Source: an uncultured Akkermansia sp.
GTDB lineage: Bacteria > Verrucomicrobiota > Verrucomicrobiia > Verrucomicrobiales > Akkermansiaceae
Assembly (NCBI GenBank): GCA_900766865.1
Contig: CAAFXA010000111.1
Coordinates: 1-9,726 of the forward strand
Direction of reading: 5' to 3'
Length of the DNA stretch: 9,726 nt
The stretch's first letter is position 1; the number at the start of each line of letters is the position of its first letter. A model generated the notes under the pieces. That model saw only the letters and a list, made by a program, of their open reading frames with translations, was not told the origin of the DNA and did no database searches. The translations under genes and the position numbers were made by a program. Of the stretch, positions 1 through 6,012 are shown one piece after another.

Positions 1-614
1 ATGGCAATAACCACCAGTGCGAAGGTTCGCATGGTCATCGTAACGGGCGGGAAGAGCAGGGAAATCCGCTCATGGGGGAACATGTAGGCCACGGACACCA
101 TCACGCCGTATACGGCGGCGGAAGCTCCAATCATGGGAATCAACTGCCAGGGTTCCACGGTGCCGGCGTAGTCTGTGAACTGATGTACCAGAGCGTTGAC
201 GTACATGATACTCTGCGGATCGTTAGCCGTCATGCTGTAGATGCCCATGGCTGCCAGAAGAGAGGAGAAAAGGGCTCCGGCTATACCACAACAGAGGTAG
301 TAGGCCAGGAACTTGCGCGGCCCCATGATATGCTCCACAGCGGGGCCGAAGAAGTAGAGTGCCCACATGTTGAAGAGCACATGCCCGAAGTTGGCATGCA
401 AAAACTGGTAGGTGATGAGTCGCCAAAGTCCCCCCTCGGTAAAACAGGTGAACCAGGAGTAGGCTCCCATTATCTGCAGGGCTGGCTCTGTGTTGTCGGC
501 CCCGGGTACGGCGATGCCCAGCAGGGCGGGACGCGGAGTCATGAGCCCCACCACAAAGACAACGATGTTAATGATAATGAGGGAACTTGTGACGCTGAGA
601 GTGTTTCTGTTCAT
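1..614 (-). CDS. Rhomboid family intramembrane serine protease, C-terminus beyond window
   Basis: The visible 204 residues form the N-terminal two thirds of a rhomboid protease, a polytopic membrane enzyme that cuts transmembrane substrates inside the bilayer. After a first hydrophobic segment (about residues 10-25) comes the L1-loop hallmark W64-R65. Then HANFGHVLFN follows, whose H73, H78 and N82 have the same spacing as the GlpG oxyanion residues H145/H150/N154. The catalytic serine is S165 in the motif GASAAVYG (163-170). The catalytic histidine of the later transmembrane helix would lie beyond position 1, so the dyad cannot be confirmed here. The ATG at 614 was chosen because it directly precedes the first membrane helix; no Shine-Dalgarno site is visible. 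It follows the DtxR-type regulator by 36 nt and is probably the fourth gene of that operon. The substrate cannot be predicted. Confidence 0.93.
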   Translation of the reverse strand, partial: MNRNTLSVTSSLIIINIVVFVVGLMTPRPALLGIAVPGADNTEPALQIMGAYSWFTCFTEGGLWRLITYQFLHANFGHVLFNMWALYFFGPAVEHIMGPRKFLAYYLCCGIAGALFSSLLAAMGIYSMTANDPQSIMYVNALVHQFTDYAGTVEPWQLIPMIGASAAVYGVMVSVAYMFPHERISLLFPPVTMTMRTFALVVIA

Positions 615-650
615 GTGCGGAGGTTGTGACACCAATCAGTGCAGAACTGT

Positions 651-1064
651 TCAGAATGAGGGTGACATGGCGGGTGGCGTGAGGCGCGCTCCCATGGAGG
701 TAATCTCCTCGTAGGTGAGGATGTGCTCCATACTGCAGGCGGCCTCGTCTGCTCGTTCCGGGGCCAGCCCGGCTACTTCCGTCATGAAGCGCAGCAGGAT
801 GGTGTGGGCATAGATAACGCGCTCCGCATATTTCTCCCCTTCGCGGGTGAGGGTGATGGGGGCATACTGGTGATACTCAATGAGGCCCAGATCTGCCAGT
901 TTTCGCATGGCTGCAGTTACACTGGGTTTCTTGACACCGAGAATCTGAGCAATGTCACTCACTTGGGCAGCTCCATTTTTATGGCAGAGATGGCCAATGG
1001 CTTCCAGATAGTCTTCACCACTGCGCCCGATGCGTTTTCTGAGTTCTGCTGGTTCCTGCATCAT
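651..1064 (-). CDS. DtxR/MntR-family metal-dependent transcriptional regulator
   Basis: This 137-residue protein has an N-terminal winged helix (about residues 12-70, including QVSDIAQILGVKKPSVTAAM) followed by a helical metal-binding and dimerisation domain. Family members repress manganese or iron uptake genes when loaded with metal. Candidate ligands are D18 and E21 in EDYLEAI, H87, and C110, E113 and H114 in CSMEH. The D/E pair matches MntR, whereas the Cys at the position of MntR E99 matches DtxR C102, so the preferred metal is uncertain. There is no SH3-like third domain, as in MntR. The frame could start 27 nt further upstream, but the ATG at 1064 forms an ATGA overlap with the stop of the methyltransferase gene. 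It also leaves the usual short N-terminus, so it is preferred. No metal transporter gene is visible nearby. Confidence 0.9.
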   Translation of the reverse strand: MMQEPAELRKRIGRSGEDYLEAIGHLCHKNGAAQVSDIAQILGVKKPSVTAAMRKLADLGLIEYHQYAPITLTREGEKYAERVIYAHTILLRFMTEVAGLAPERADEAACSMEHILTYEEITSMGARLTPPAMSPSF

Positions 1065-2281
1065 ATCTGTTTTTCCAGTGTGGCAACGCATTCGAGGTGT
1101 TTGGTCTGGGGGAAGAGGTCGAAGGGCTGCACCTCTACCACTTTGTAGCCGGCTTTGTCGAACTCGGCCAGGTCGCGAATCTGAGTAGCCGGGTTGCAGG
1201 AGACATAGACAACGCGTTTGGGGCCAAAGGCGAAAAGCTGGTTGAGGAAGACGAGGTCGCAGCCCTTTCGGGGCGGGTCGATAACGACGGCGGTTTCCTC
1301 TGCCGGGAAGTCCACCTGTTCAAAGATGGCCTCGGCGCTGGCTGCCAGGAAGGAGGCGTGGGTGATGCCGTTGCTGCGGGCATTTGCCCGTGCCCAGTCG
1401 GCACTGGTTTCGCTGACTTCCACGCCAAGCACTTTCTCGAAGTGCGGGGCCAGAGTGAGCGCGAAGAGGCCACTGCCGCAGTAGGCATCCACCAGGTAGC
1501 GAGCACCACTGGCACATGCCTGCTTAGCGACATAACCTGTGAAGGCGGGGAGGATGAAGGGGTTGTTCTGGAAGAAATCTCCGGCGAGGAAATTGAAGGT
1601 GAGCTCTCCGACTTTTTCTGTACAGACGGCGTTGTTGTTGGTAATGACACTGCCCTCGCTCACACGCATGAGCAGAGTGGCTCCGCGCTTGTACTGAGCC
1701 GCAGCCTGCTGCACGCTCTTGCGGACAAGGGGCAGGGCAGCGTTGAGCTCATCCATGGCAATGGGGCACTGCTTAATATCGCACACTTCGCTGCGAGACC
1801 CTGCACGCAGGAAGCCGATGTTGCCCATCTTTGCATCTTTCGGCTTGTGGAAGTGCGGGGTTATTTTTGAGCGGTAGCCATACGTTACCGGGGATGGAAT
1901 GGCCGGCAGCACAGGCAGCTGCAGACCGGCCTGCAGGCGCAGCAGGTCTGCCACCTGAGCCGTTTTCCACTCCAGCTGAGCGGCATAGTTCAGGTGCTGG
2001 TACTGGCAGCCGCCGCAGTAGCCGAATACCGGGCACTGGGGCTGCACTCGCTGAGGGGATGGTTCCAGCACTTCCAGCAAATCCGCCATAGAGCAATTCT
2101 TGTCGTTGCGGTAGACTCGGGCGCGAACACGTTCGCCGGGCAATGTATAGGGCACAAAAACCACCCAGTTGTCTACGCGGCCCACGCCATCTCCCTGGTT
2201 GGAGAGATTTTCGATGGTGAGCTCTATTTCCTGATGGTAGGCAAAGGGGGTGGGTACGAATTTACGGGGCGGTGTTGCCAT
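1061..2281 (-). CDS. rlmD: TRAM-domain RNA (uracil-C5)-methyltransferase, RlmD/RlmCD type
   Basis: This 406-residue, full-length member of the TrmA/RumA family transfers a methyl group from S-adenosylmethionine to C5 of a uridine, most likely in 23S rRNA. An N-terminal TRAM RNA-binding domain (about 17-73) is followed by [4Fe-4S] ligands C83, C89 and C92 (CPVFGYCGGC) and C172. The first three have the same spacing as in E. coli RumA. The SAM-binding motif is DAYCGSGLFALTLAP (265-279), followed by DPPRKGC (335-341). The nucleophile is C362 in YVSCNPATQIRDL and the general base is E397 in KHLEC. TRAM plus Fe-S favours RlmD or RlmCD over TrmA, but the target base (U1939, U747 or both) cannot be read from sequence. 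The ATG at 2281 lies 14 nt after the upstream lipoprotein stop, and the 3' end overlaps the regulator gene by 4 nt. Confidence 0.93.
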   Translation of the reverse strand: MATPPRKFVPTPFAYHQEIELTIENLSNQGDGVGRVDNWVVFVPYTLPGERVRARVYRNDKNCSMADLLEVLEPSPQRVQPQCPVFGYCGGCQYQHLNYAAQLEWKTAQVADLLRLQAGLQLPVLPAIPSPVTYGYRSKITPHFHKPKDAKMGNIGFLRAGSRSEVCDIKQCPIAMDELNAALPLVRKSVQQAAAQYKRGATLLMRVSEGSVITNNNAVCTEKVGELTFNFLAGDFFQNNPFILPAFTGYVAKQACASGARYLVDAYCGSGLFALTLAPHFEKVLGVEVSETSADWARANARSNGITHASFLAASAEAIFEQVDFPAEETAVVIDPPRKGCDLVFLNQLFAFGPKRVVYVSCNPATQIRDLAEFDKAGYKVVEVQPFDLFPQTKHLECVATLEKQI

Positions 2282-2295
2282 GTTGCTGTGTCGCG

Positions 2296-2964
2296 TTAGT
2301 GGGTTGTTTTTCCGTCAATATCCATGGGCAGGGATTCCGGAAGCTTGGGGGAACGCAGGCCGTGGCGCTCTGCTGCATTCGGTTGCGGTGTGTCTGCATT
2401 TTTGCTGGCGGCTTCCTCGGGCGGGGCGAAACGTCCCATGCGCAACCCGCTGCGACCGGGGATTCCTGAGGTGTTGTTAACCGTAGTAACGGGGAGCGGC
2501 TCGTCTACCTGGATGGGTTCTGGCTCTGCTACAACTGTCGCTTTTACCGTGGGCTTTGCAGGGTTGGGAGCCGTGGCTTTCTGCTCCTGCATGATTTTGT
2601 GAGCGGCGGCCATCTGCTCTTTGCTGGGGCGAACGTCTTCCCGAACAGATTCATTCTCTGCCTGTTTTGTTTCTGCTTCGGCGGTTTCCTTTTCGGTATT
2701 GGCCTGTTGCTTTTTCTTGCCATTGGGGCAGAGCCCCATTTTGCAGCTCATAAGTCCGGAGCAAACATGCTTCTTCTCTTCATTCTGCTGCTGCGCTTCT
2801 TCGTCGGATGGTGACTTTTCCTGCTCCTCTGTGGAGTTTTCTGCGATTTCTGCGGCAGGCTCCGGGCTATCGACCATGGGGGCAGGTTGTGCCTGCTGGG
2901 TCTGGGTGCAGGCGGTAACCAGCATGGCGCATATTGCTCCGGTTGTCAGAAACATTCTCTTCAT
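2296..2964 (-). CDS. Predicted lipoprotein with low-complexity charged linker and Cys cluster
   Basis: I do not recognise this 222-residue protein. It begins with a lipoprotein signal (MKRMF, a hydrophobic core, lipobox V-T-A-C with C19), so it is predicted to be lipidated and anchored in the envelope. Residues 20-65 and 83-155 are rich in Glu, Gln, Lys, Ala and Pro and look disordered. Between them is a compact Cys motif C68-x5-C74-x4-C79 followed by the basic run NGKKK, which could hold a disulfide or a metal. The C-terminal third (about 165-215) has Gly/Arg/Pro-rich stretches such as GIPGRSGLRMGRFAPPEE. The ATG at 2964 is favoured because it gives a complete signal peptide; M4 is an alternative. 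It is the first gene of the operon, 14 nt before the methyltransferase gene, with a possible leaderless promoter directly upstream. Confidence 0.8.
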   Translation of the reverse strand: MKRMFLTTGAICAMLVTACTQTQQAQPAPMVDSPEPAAEIAENSTEEQEKSPSDEEAQQQNEEKKHVCSGLMSCKMGLCPNGKKKQQANTEKETAEAETKQAENESVREDVRPSKEQMAAAHKIMQEQKATAPNPAKPTVKATVVAEPEPIQVDEPLPVTTVNNTSGIPGRSGLRMGRFAPPEEAASKNADTPQPNAAERHGLRSPKLPESLPMDIDGKTTH

Positions 2965-2970
2965 GAGTAC

Positions 2971-2999
2971 ATGATAACACGCGCTCCGCGCGGGCGCAA
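2971..2999 (-). promoter_or_regulatory. Candidate leaderless promoter of the lipoprotein-rlmD-regulator-rhomboid operon
   Basis: On the minus strand, TTGCGC (2999-2994) is followed after exactly 17 nt by TATCAT (2976-2971), five of six matches to TATAAT. Only 6 nt separate this -10 box from the ATG at 2964, so transcription would begin at or within a base or so of the start codon. The -35 half is weak (three of six). An alternative -10 box CATAAT lies at 3041-3036 and would give a leader of about 65 nt; its best upstream match, TTGCGG, is spaced only 15 nt away. Confidence 0.4.
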
Positions 3000-3040
3000 G
3001 CCTAAATGCTGTCTCCTCAGCTCTGTAGCTTCCGGATTAT

Positions 3041-3091
3041 GACAAAGGGGGACGGCCCGCAAGGCCGATACCCGGCTCCGGGGGCTTTGTC
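3041..3091. repeat. GC-rich inverted-repeat element that can fold as a three-way junction
   Basis: The ends GACAAAG (3041-3047) and CTTTGTC (3085-3091) are perfectly complementary over 7 bp. Inside are two further hairpins: CGGCC-CGCAA-GGCCG (3053-3067) and CCCG-GCTC-CGGG (3071-3082). Together these form a compact three-way junction of 51 nt. It lies between divergent genes, about 77 nt before the lipoprotein start and about 110 nt before the proposed rpsT -35 box. I match it to no known riboswitch or ribozyme. It could be a DNA-level repeat, part of a small RNA, or chance folding of GC-rich sequence. Confidence 0.4.
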
Positions 3092-3151
3092 GCGGCTCCC
3101 TCGTACTGCCAGCTCCCCATAGAGTCTGCTCAGAAATTGCTCGGTGTGCTT

Positions 3152-3200
3152 CGAATTGAGGGGTAAGACAGTAAAAATCTTATTTTTTTGTTTCAATTCG
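3152..3200. repeat. Inverted repeat enclosing an AT-rich tract directly upstream of the rpsT -35 box
   Basis: CGAATTGA (3152-3159) and TCAATTCG (3193-3200) are perfect 8-bp inverted repeats separated by 33 nt, much of it A/T (for example TAAAAATCTTATTTTTTTG at 3172-3190). The right arm ends 1 nt before the rpsT -35 box. The AT tract lies where an RNA polymerase alpha-subunit UP element would be, and the repeat arms could be an operator. No regulator is implied by the sequence alone. Confidence 0.4.
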
Positions 3201-3201
3201 C

Positions 3202-3229
3202 TTGACTTTCCGTCAGATTCATGTAAACT
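3202..3229 (+). promoter_or_regulatory. Promoter of rpsT
   Basis: TTGACT (3202-3207, five of six matches to TTGACA) is followed after 16 nt by TAAACT (3224-3229, four of six to TATAAT). An AT-rich UP-like tract precedes it. Transcription would start near 3236, giving a leader of about 34 nt before the ATG at 3270. The leader is A/T-rich and contains no Shine-Dalgarno motif, so ribosome recruitment probably relies on an unstructured AU-rich leader. Confidence 0.65.
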
Positions 3230-3269
3230 CTCCCGCACATAAAACGAAAAACCACTTTTCATATTTACT

Positions 3270-3533
3270 ATGGCTCACACACAGTCCGCTAAGAAGCGCA
3301 TTCGTCAGACGATTGCCCGTACCGCTGTTAACCGTTCCACCATGTCCCGCGTTCGCACCCTTCGCAAGAAGGTAGCTGCTGCTGTTGAGGCCAAGGACAA
3401 GGAGGCCGCTGTGGCTGCTTACAATACGTTTGCTTCCGCCATCGATAAGGCTGCCAAGAAGGGTACCGTTCCCGCCAACCGCGCTGCCAACTACAAGAGC
3501 AAGGCAGCTAAGGCTGTGGCCACCCTCGCCTGA
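3270..3533 (+). CDS. rpsT: 30S ribosomal protein S20
   Basis: This 87-residue, strongly basic protein has the classic S20 pattern. It opens with MAHTQSAKKRIRQTIARTAV and continues with TLRKKVAAAVEAKDKEAAV and KAAKKGTVPANRAANYKSK. S20 is a helical-bundle primary binder of 16S rRNA that bridges the 5' domain and helix 44 of the 30S subunit. The length equals the usual bacterial size (about 85-90 residues) and the ATG at 3270 is the only sensible start. It is monocistronic, with a promoter about 40 nt upstream of the ATG and a strong terminator 24 nt after the stop. It is divergent from the lipoprotein operon and convergent with the acyltransferase-fusion operon. Confidence 0.97.
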   Translation: MAHTQSAKKRIRQTIARTAVNRSTMSRVRTLRKKVAAAVEAKDKEAAVAAYNTFASAIDKAAKKGTVPANRAANYKSKAAKAVATLA

Positions 3534-3557
3534 GTTAGCTTTCAGGTTTTCCGTTTT

Positions 3558-3600
3558 CAGCGGGGATGCGTTCCGGACGCATCCCCGCTGTTTCATTTCT
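3558..3600 (+). terminator. Rho-independent terminator of rpsT
   Basis: A perfect 13-bp stem CAGCGGGGATGCG (3558-3570) / CGCATCCCCGCTG (3578-3590) encloses a 7-nt loop and is followed by the T-rich run TTTCATTTCT. It begins 24 nt after the rpsT stop codon. The T run is interrupted, but the stem is very strong. Confidence 0.85.
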
Positions 3601-3624
3601 GCAACCCGCATCTTCCCTGAGAGG

Positions 3625-3664
3625 TGAGTAAAAAGAAGCCGCCGCGAGATGACCCGCAGCGGCT
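3625..3664 (-). terminator. Rho-independent terminator of the membrane protein-lipoprotein-fusion operon
   Basis: Read on the minus strand, AGCCGC (3664-3659) pairs with GCGGCT (3642-3637). After one mismatch the stem continues with 3 more base pairs around the loop 3654-3647. The stem is followed by TTCTTTTTACTC (3636-3625). It begins 27 nt after the stop of the fusion gene and lies back to back with the rpsT terminator, which fits the convergent arrangement. Confidence 0.8.
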
Positions 3665-3690
3665 CTGTTGTAGAAACTATGGTGTTGTCA

Positions 3691-5586
3691 TCAATTACCC
3701 AACATGTCGTCCACGCTGATGCCGGTGGTGCAGGGGGCGTTCTGGTCGCAGCTGCTGTTGTGGCAGGGGTGGCAGGGCACATGATTGTTCAGACAGCGAT
3801 GGCCTTTGCCCAGAATGGGGCCGTAACGCTGCGGCAGACGGCTGGCCATCAACACGGTGCAGATGGCACCGGCCTGTGCTGCGAGAGCCGGCAGCAATCC
3901 ATCTACGGCATACAGGTGGCAACCGGGGCCCAGGTGCTCGCAGACGTCCTCCGGCTTGCTGAGACAGAGTTTGCACCCAAGTTTTTCTGCAAGAGCTGTT
4001 GCGCGGGCTTCATCCTGCGGCAGAGCCAGCAGAGTGGTATCCCCCAGTCGCTTGACAAGCTCTGCCCATTTCTCATCCTCCCAGCTGTCGGCTGAGCCCA
4101 GACTGGAGAAGGGCGCTATAAAGTTGCCGGTGGCCTGAGCGTTGCCCTGACCCGGAGCCAGCATGTCTTCCGGCTCGCTCAGCTCGTGGTGAATGATAGC
4201 CTGAGCCGTGTATTCGCAAGCGCGGTGGAGTTTGCTGAGGCGCGCGGATTGCTCGTATTTGCGACGGAAGCGGAACTTACGCGTAAGCGGGTTGGCGGCG
4301 TAGGTGATAGTGAATACCGGCATGATGTCAGCAAAGTTCTTCATGACGCGGCGATTCTCGCTGAACATGAACAGAATGTCAAAGGGCCCATCCTTGTACA
4401 GTTCATCACTATCCAACTGCGCCGCAAGGGTTACGCCGCCATCGGTGGTGGCGGTGTAGGTAACTAGCTCGCTTTGCTTCTTCCAGTAGGCCTGCTGTTC
4501 TTCCGGGCAGACAATGGTAATCTGCATGTCGATACGGCTGGCTTTGAGCATGCGCAGCTGGGGCAACAGGAGGACGGCTTCTTCGAATGCTTCCGGTACG
4601 CACACAATGGCGCGGAACGGCAGGCGGACATGTTCGCGGATGATTTCGTTCTGGAAAGAGTTGGCCGGGGCAAACTCGCTGGTGCATTTCCAGCGGTGGT
4701 GCATCCAGAAACCATCCAGCACGTTTTTCATCTGGCATTCCTCCAGAGCCTTATTGACGAGCATGGTAATCTCCTCCACACTGTCTTTGTCTTCGGGAAT
4801 GTCGATGCGATAGTTCATGATGGCCTCCCACTTGCCCAGAGCGGTGTTGGTTGTATAGACCGCAAAGAGCGAACCCTTGCCCTTGCATCGTTTATAAAGC
4901 AGTGCGGGCAGGGGGGTGGTGCCTGTTACCTTGCCGAAATAGGGAATGAAGATGCCTTCCTGCGTGAATTGGTCGCTCAGCACACCAAGCAGACCGCCTG
5001 TGCGGGCCAGCTTAAGCACGGTTTTCAGGCCGTCCTCTTTGCTGTGCATGCTACATCCGTGGCGTGTGCGGGTGCGATATACATAATCCTCCAGCAGAGG
5101 GTTGCTGAGCTTGCGGTACATGCAGCTGTAGTGCTCTATGTCCTTGAAAAGCGGGCGTATGCGAGCCAGAATCTCCCAGTTGCCGGCGTGGGGGACGCAG
5201 CCAATGGCGGTGCGGCCCTTGGAGCCGGCCGTCGCGAAGCTTTCGCCATCCACAACATGGATGGAGCGCTTCATTTCGCGGTCGCTCATAATGCCGGTTT
5301 TGAGCGAGCAGACCAGGTTCATGGTAGTGCGCACAATATTGCGGTGCACCATGGTGCGAAGCTTGTCCTTACGCAGCATGGGGTTAATCACAATACGCAT
5401 GTTGCGGGCAACAATGCGGCGTCGGGAGGCGGAGGCCATCCAAACCAGGTAGCCCAGGGCTCTGCCACAGAGCGCAACGATGCGGACATCTGTGATGGCA
5501 AGCAGGCCACACAGCAGCTTATAGCTCAGCACTGCAATGCGCTGGCCGAAGCTGGGCTTTTTTGTTGTTTCGGGTGTTGCTTCCAT
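3691..5586 (-). CDS. Fusion of LpxL/HtrB-type lipid A acyltransferase and GT9 (heptosyltransferase)-like domain
   Basis: The 631 residues are about twice the length of either parent family. Residues 15-302 match lipid A late acyltransferases, which add a secondary acyl chain at the inner membrane. They contain the catalytic motif HAGNWE with H133 and E138 (E. coli LpxL H132/E137), MYRKLSNPLLEDYV (157-170) with RTRHG, LSDQ (203-206), PYFGKVTGTTPLPALL, and FWMHHRWK (293-300). Residues about 320-631 resemble GT9 heptosyltransferases: an N-terminal IVCVP...LLLPQLRMLK strand-helix, APFSS...SWEDEKWAEL (491-510), a C-terminal QRYGP, and the Cys-rich tail C605-x2-C608-x4-C613-x5-C619. The catalytic Gly-Asp of GT9 appears replaced by E335-E336 and the usual D-S/T-G-x-x-H motif by VDGLLPA (561-567), so this half may be inactive or altered. 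The ATG at 5586 lies 11 nt after the preceding lipoprotein stop; it is the last gene before a terminator. Confidence 0.87.
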   Translation of the reverse strand: MEATPETTKKPSFGQRIAVLSYKLLCGLLAITDVRIVALCGRALGYLVWMASASRRRIVARNMRIVINPMLRKDKLRTMVHRNIVRTTMNLVCSLKTGIMSDREMKRSIHVVDGESFATAGSKGRTAIGCVPHAGNWEILARIRPLFKDIEHYSCMYRKLSNPLLEDYVYRTRTRHGCSMHSKEDGLKTVLKLARTGGLLGVLSDQFTQEGIFIPYFGKVTGTTPLPALLYKRCKGKGSLFAVYTTNTALGKWEAIMNYRIDIPEDKDSVEEITMLVNKALEECQMKNVLDGFWMHHRWKCTSEFAPANSFQNEIIREHVRLPFRAIVCVPEAFEEAVLLLPQLRMLKASRIDMQITIVCPEEQQAYWKKQSELVTYTATTDGGVTLAAQLDSDELYKDGPFDILFMFSENRRVMKNFADIMPVFTITYAANPLTRKFRFRRKYEQSARLSKLHRACEYTAQAIIHHELSEPEDMLAPGQGNAQATGNFIAPFSSLGSADSWEDEKWAELVKRLGDTTLLALPQDEARATALAEKLGCKLCLSKPEDVCEHLGPGCHLYAVDGLLPALAAQAGAICTVLMASRLPQRYGPILGKGHRCLNNHVPCHPCHNSSCDQNAPCTTGISVDDMLGN

Positions 5587-5597
5587 GTGCGCTTATA

Positions 5598-5999
5598 TCA
5601 GTTAAACGTGTAAGTCCTGCTGATGTAGAACGGCTGGCGGGTGTAGGGGTCCCATACCTTGGCGCCAACAGGTACGTCGGTGTAATCCAGTTGGTAGTGG
5701 GGGTAATAGGGGGAGATAACGATGTTGCTGAACTCGGAAGGAATACCCAAGGGAAGCCCATCATCTGCTTTCTTGATGTTTGTGGTCTGGTGAGATGCCG
5801 GGGGCAGCATGTGCTCGTCCACTTTCAACCAGTTATTGTGGGCCGGTTTGCCGTTTTCCTCTGTGATGACGGCGGGGGGACGCTGGCCGGGGTACTGGTC
5901 GCGGGTGAACTGCTGCTGGATGGGTTGCCAGATACAGGAACTGAGGGCGCAGGCTCCCAGAAGCGTGATAAGAATGGATGTAGTAGAGGTCTTGTTCAT
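5598..5999 (-). CDS. Small predicted lipoprotein of unknown function
   Basis: I do not recognise this 133-residue protein. Its N-terminus MNKTSTTSILITLLGACALS leads into a lipobox L19-S20-S21-C22, so signal peptidase II cleavage and lipidation at C22 are expected. The mature part (about 111 residues) has no transmembrane segment. It ends in an aromatic-rich segment, SPYYPHYQLDYTDVPVGAKV followed by WDPYTRQPFYI (96-126), that looks like a small folded beta module. It lies between the single-pass membrane protein (13 nt upstream) and the acyltransferase fusion (11 nt downstream). It is therefore probably co-expressed with them and acts at the envelope. The ATG at 5999 is required for the signal peptide. 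Confidence 0.8.
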   Translation of the reverse strand: MNKTSTTSILITLLGACALSSCIWQPIQQQFTRDQYPGQRPPAVITEENGKPAHNNWLKVDEHMLPPASHQTTNIKKADDGLPLGIPSEFSNIVISPYYPHYQLDYTDVPVGAKVWDPYTRQPFYISRTYTFN

Positions 6000-6012
6000 G
6001 ATAATAAATTGT

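Larger units (their letters stand above)
2965..3269. other. 305-nt divergent intergenic region between lipoprotein operon and rpsT
   Basis: This stretch has no convincing gene. From left to right it holds the candidate lipoprotein promoter (2971-2999), a GC-rich foldable element (3041-3091), about 60 nt in which I see nothing (3092-3151), an 8-bp inverted repeat around an AT-rich tract (3152-3200), and the rpsT promoter and leader (3202-3269). A minus-strand open frame of 81 codons runs through it, but it has no recognisable protein character and starts inside the rpsT leader. Confidence 0.7.

Noticed and set aside
1097..1870. Plus-strand open frame of 257 codons opposite the RNA methyltransferase gene
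   Set aside because: Mirror of the methyltransferase coding sequence; no recognisable motifs, while the minus strand has complete Fe-S and catalytic motifs.
3017..3262. Minus-strand open frame of 81 codons in the intergenic region
   Set aside because: Would start inside the rpsT leader, overlaps the rpsT promoter and the foldable element, has no recognisable family and no promoter of its own.
3219..3782. Minus-strand open frame of 187 codons across rpsT
   Set aside because: Runs antisense through rpsT and its terminator; the composition is that of a shadow frame.
5587..5603. TATAAG box just before the fusion gene start as an internal leaderless promoter
   Set aside because: Does not fit TANNNT, has no -35-like partner, and the gene is already 11 nt downstream of its operon neighbour.
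4474..5613. Plus-strand open frame of 379 codons opposite the acyltransferase fusion gene
   Set aside because: It is antisense to a gene with clear family motifs and shows no protein family character; GC-rich codon bias of the real gene keeps the opposite frame open.
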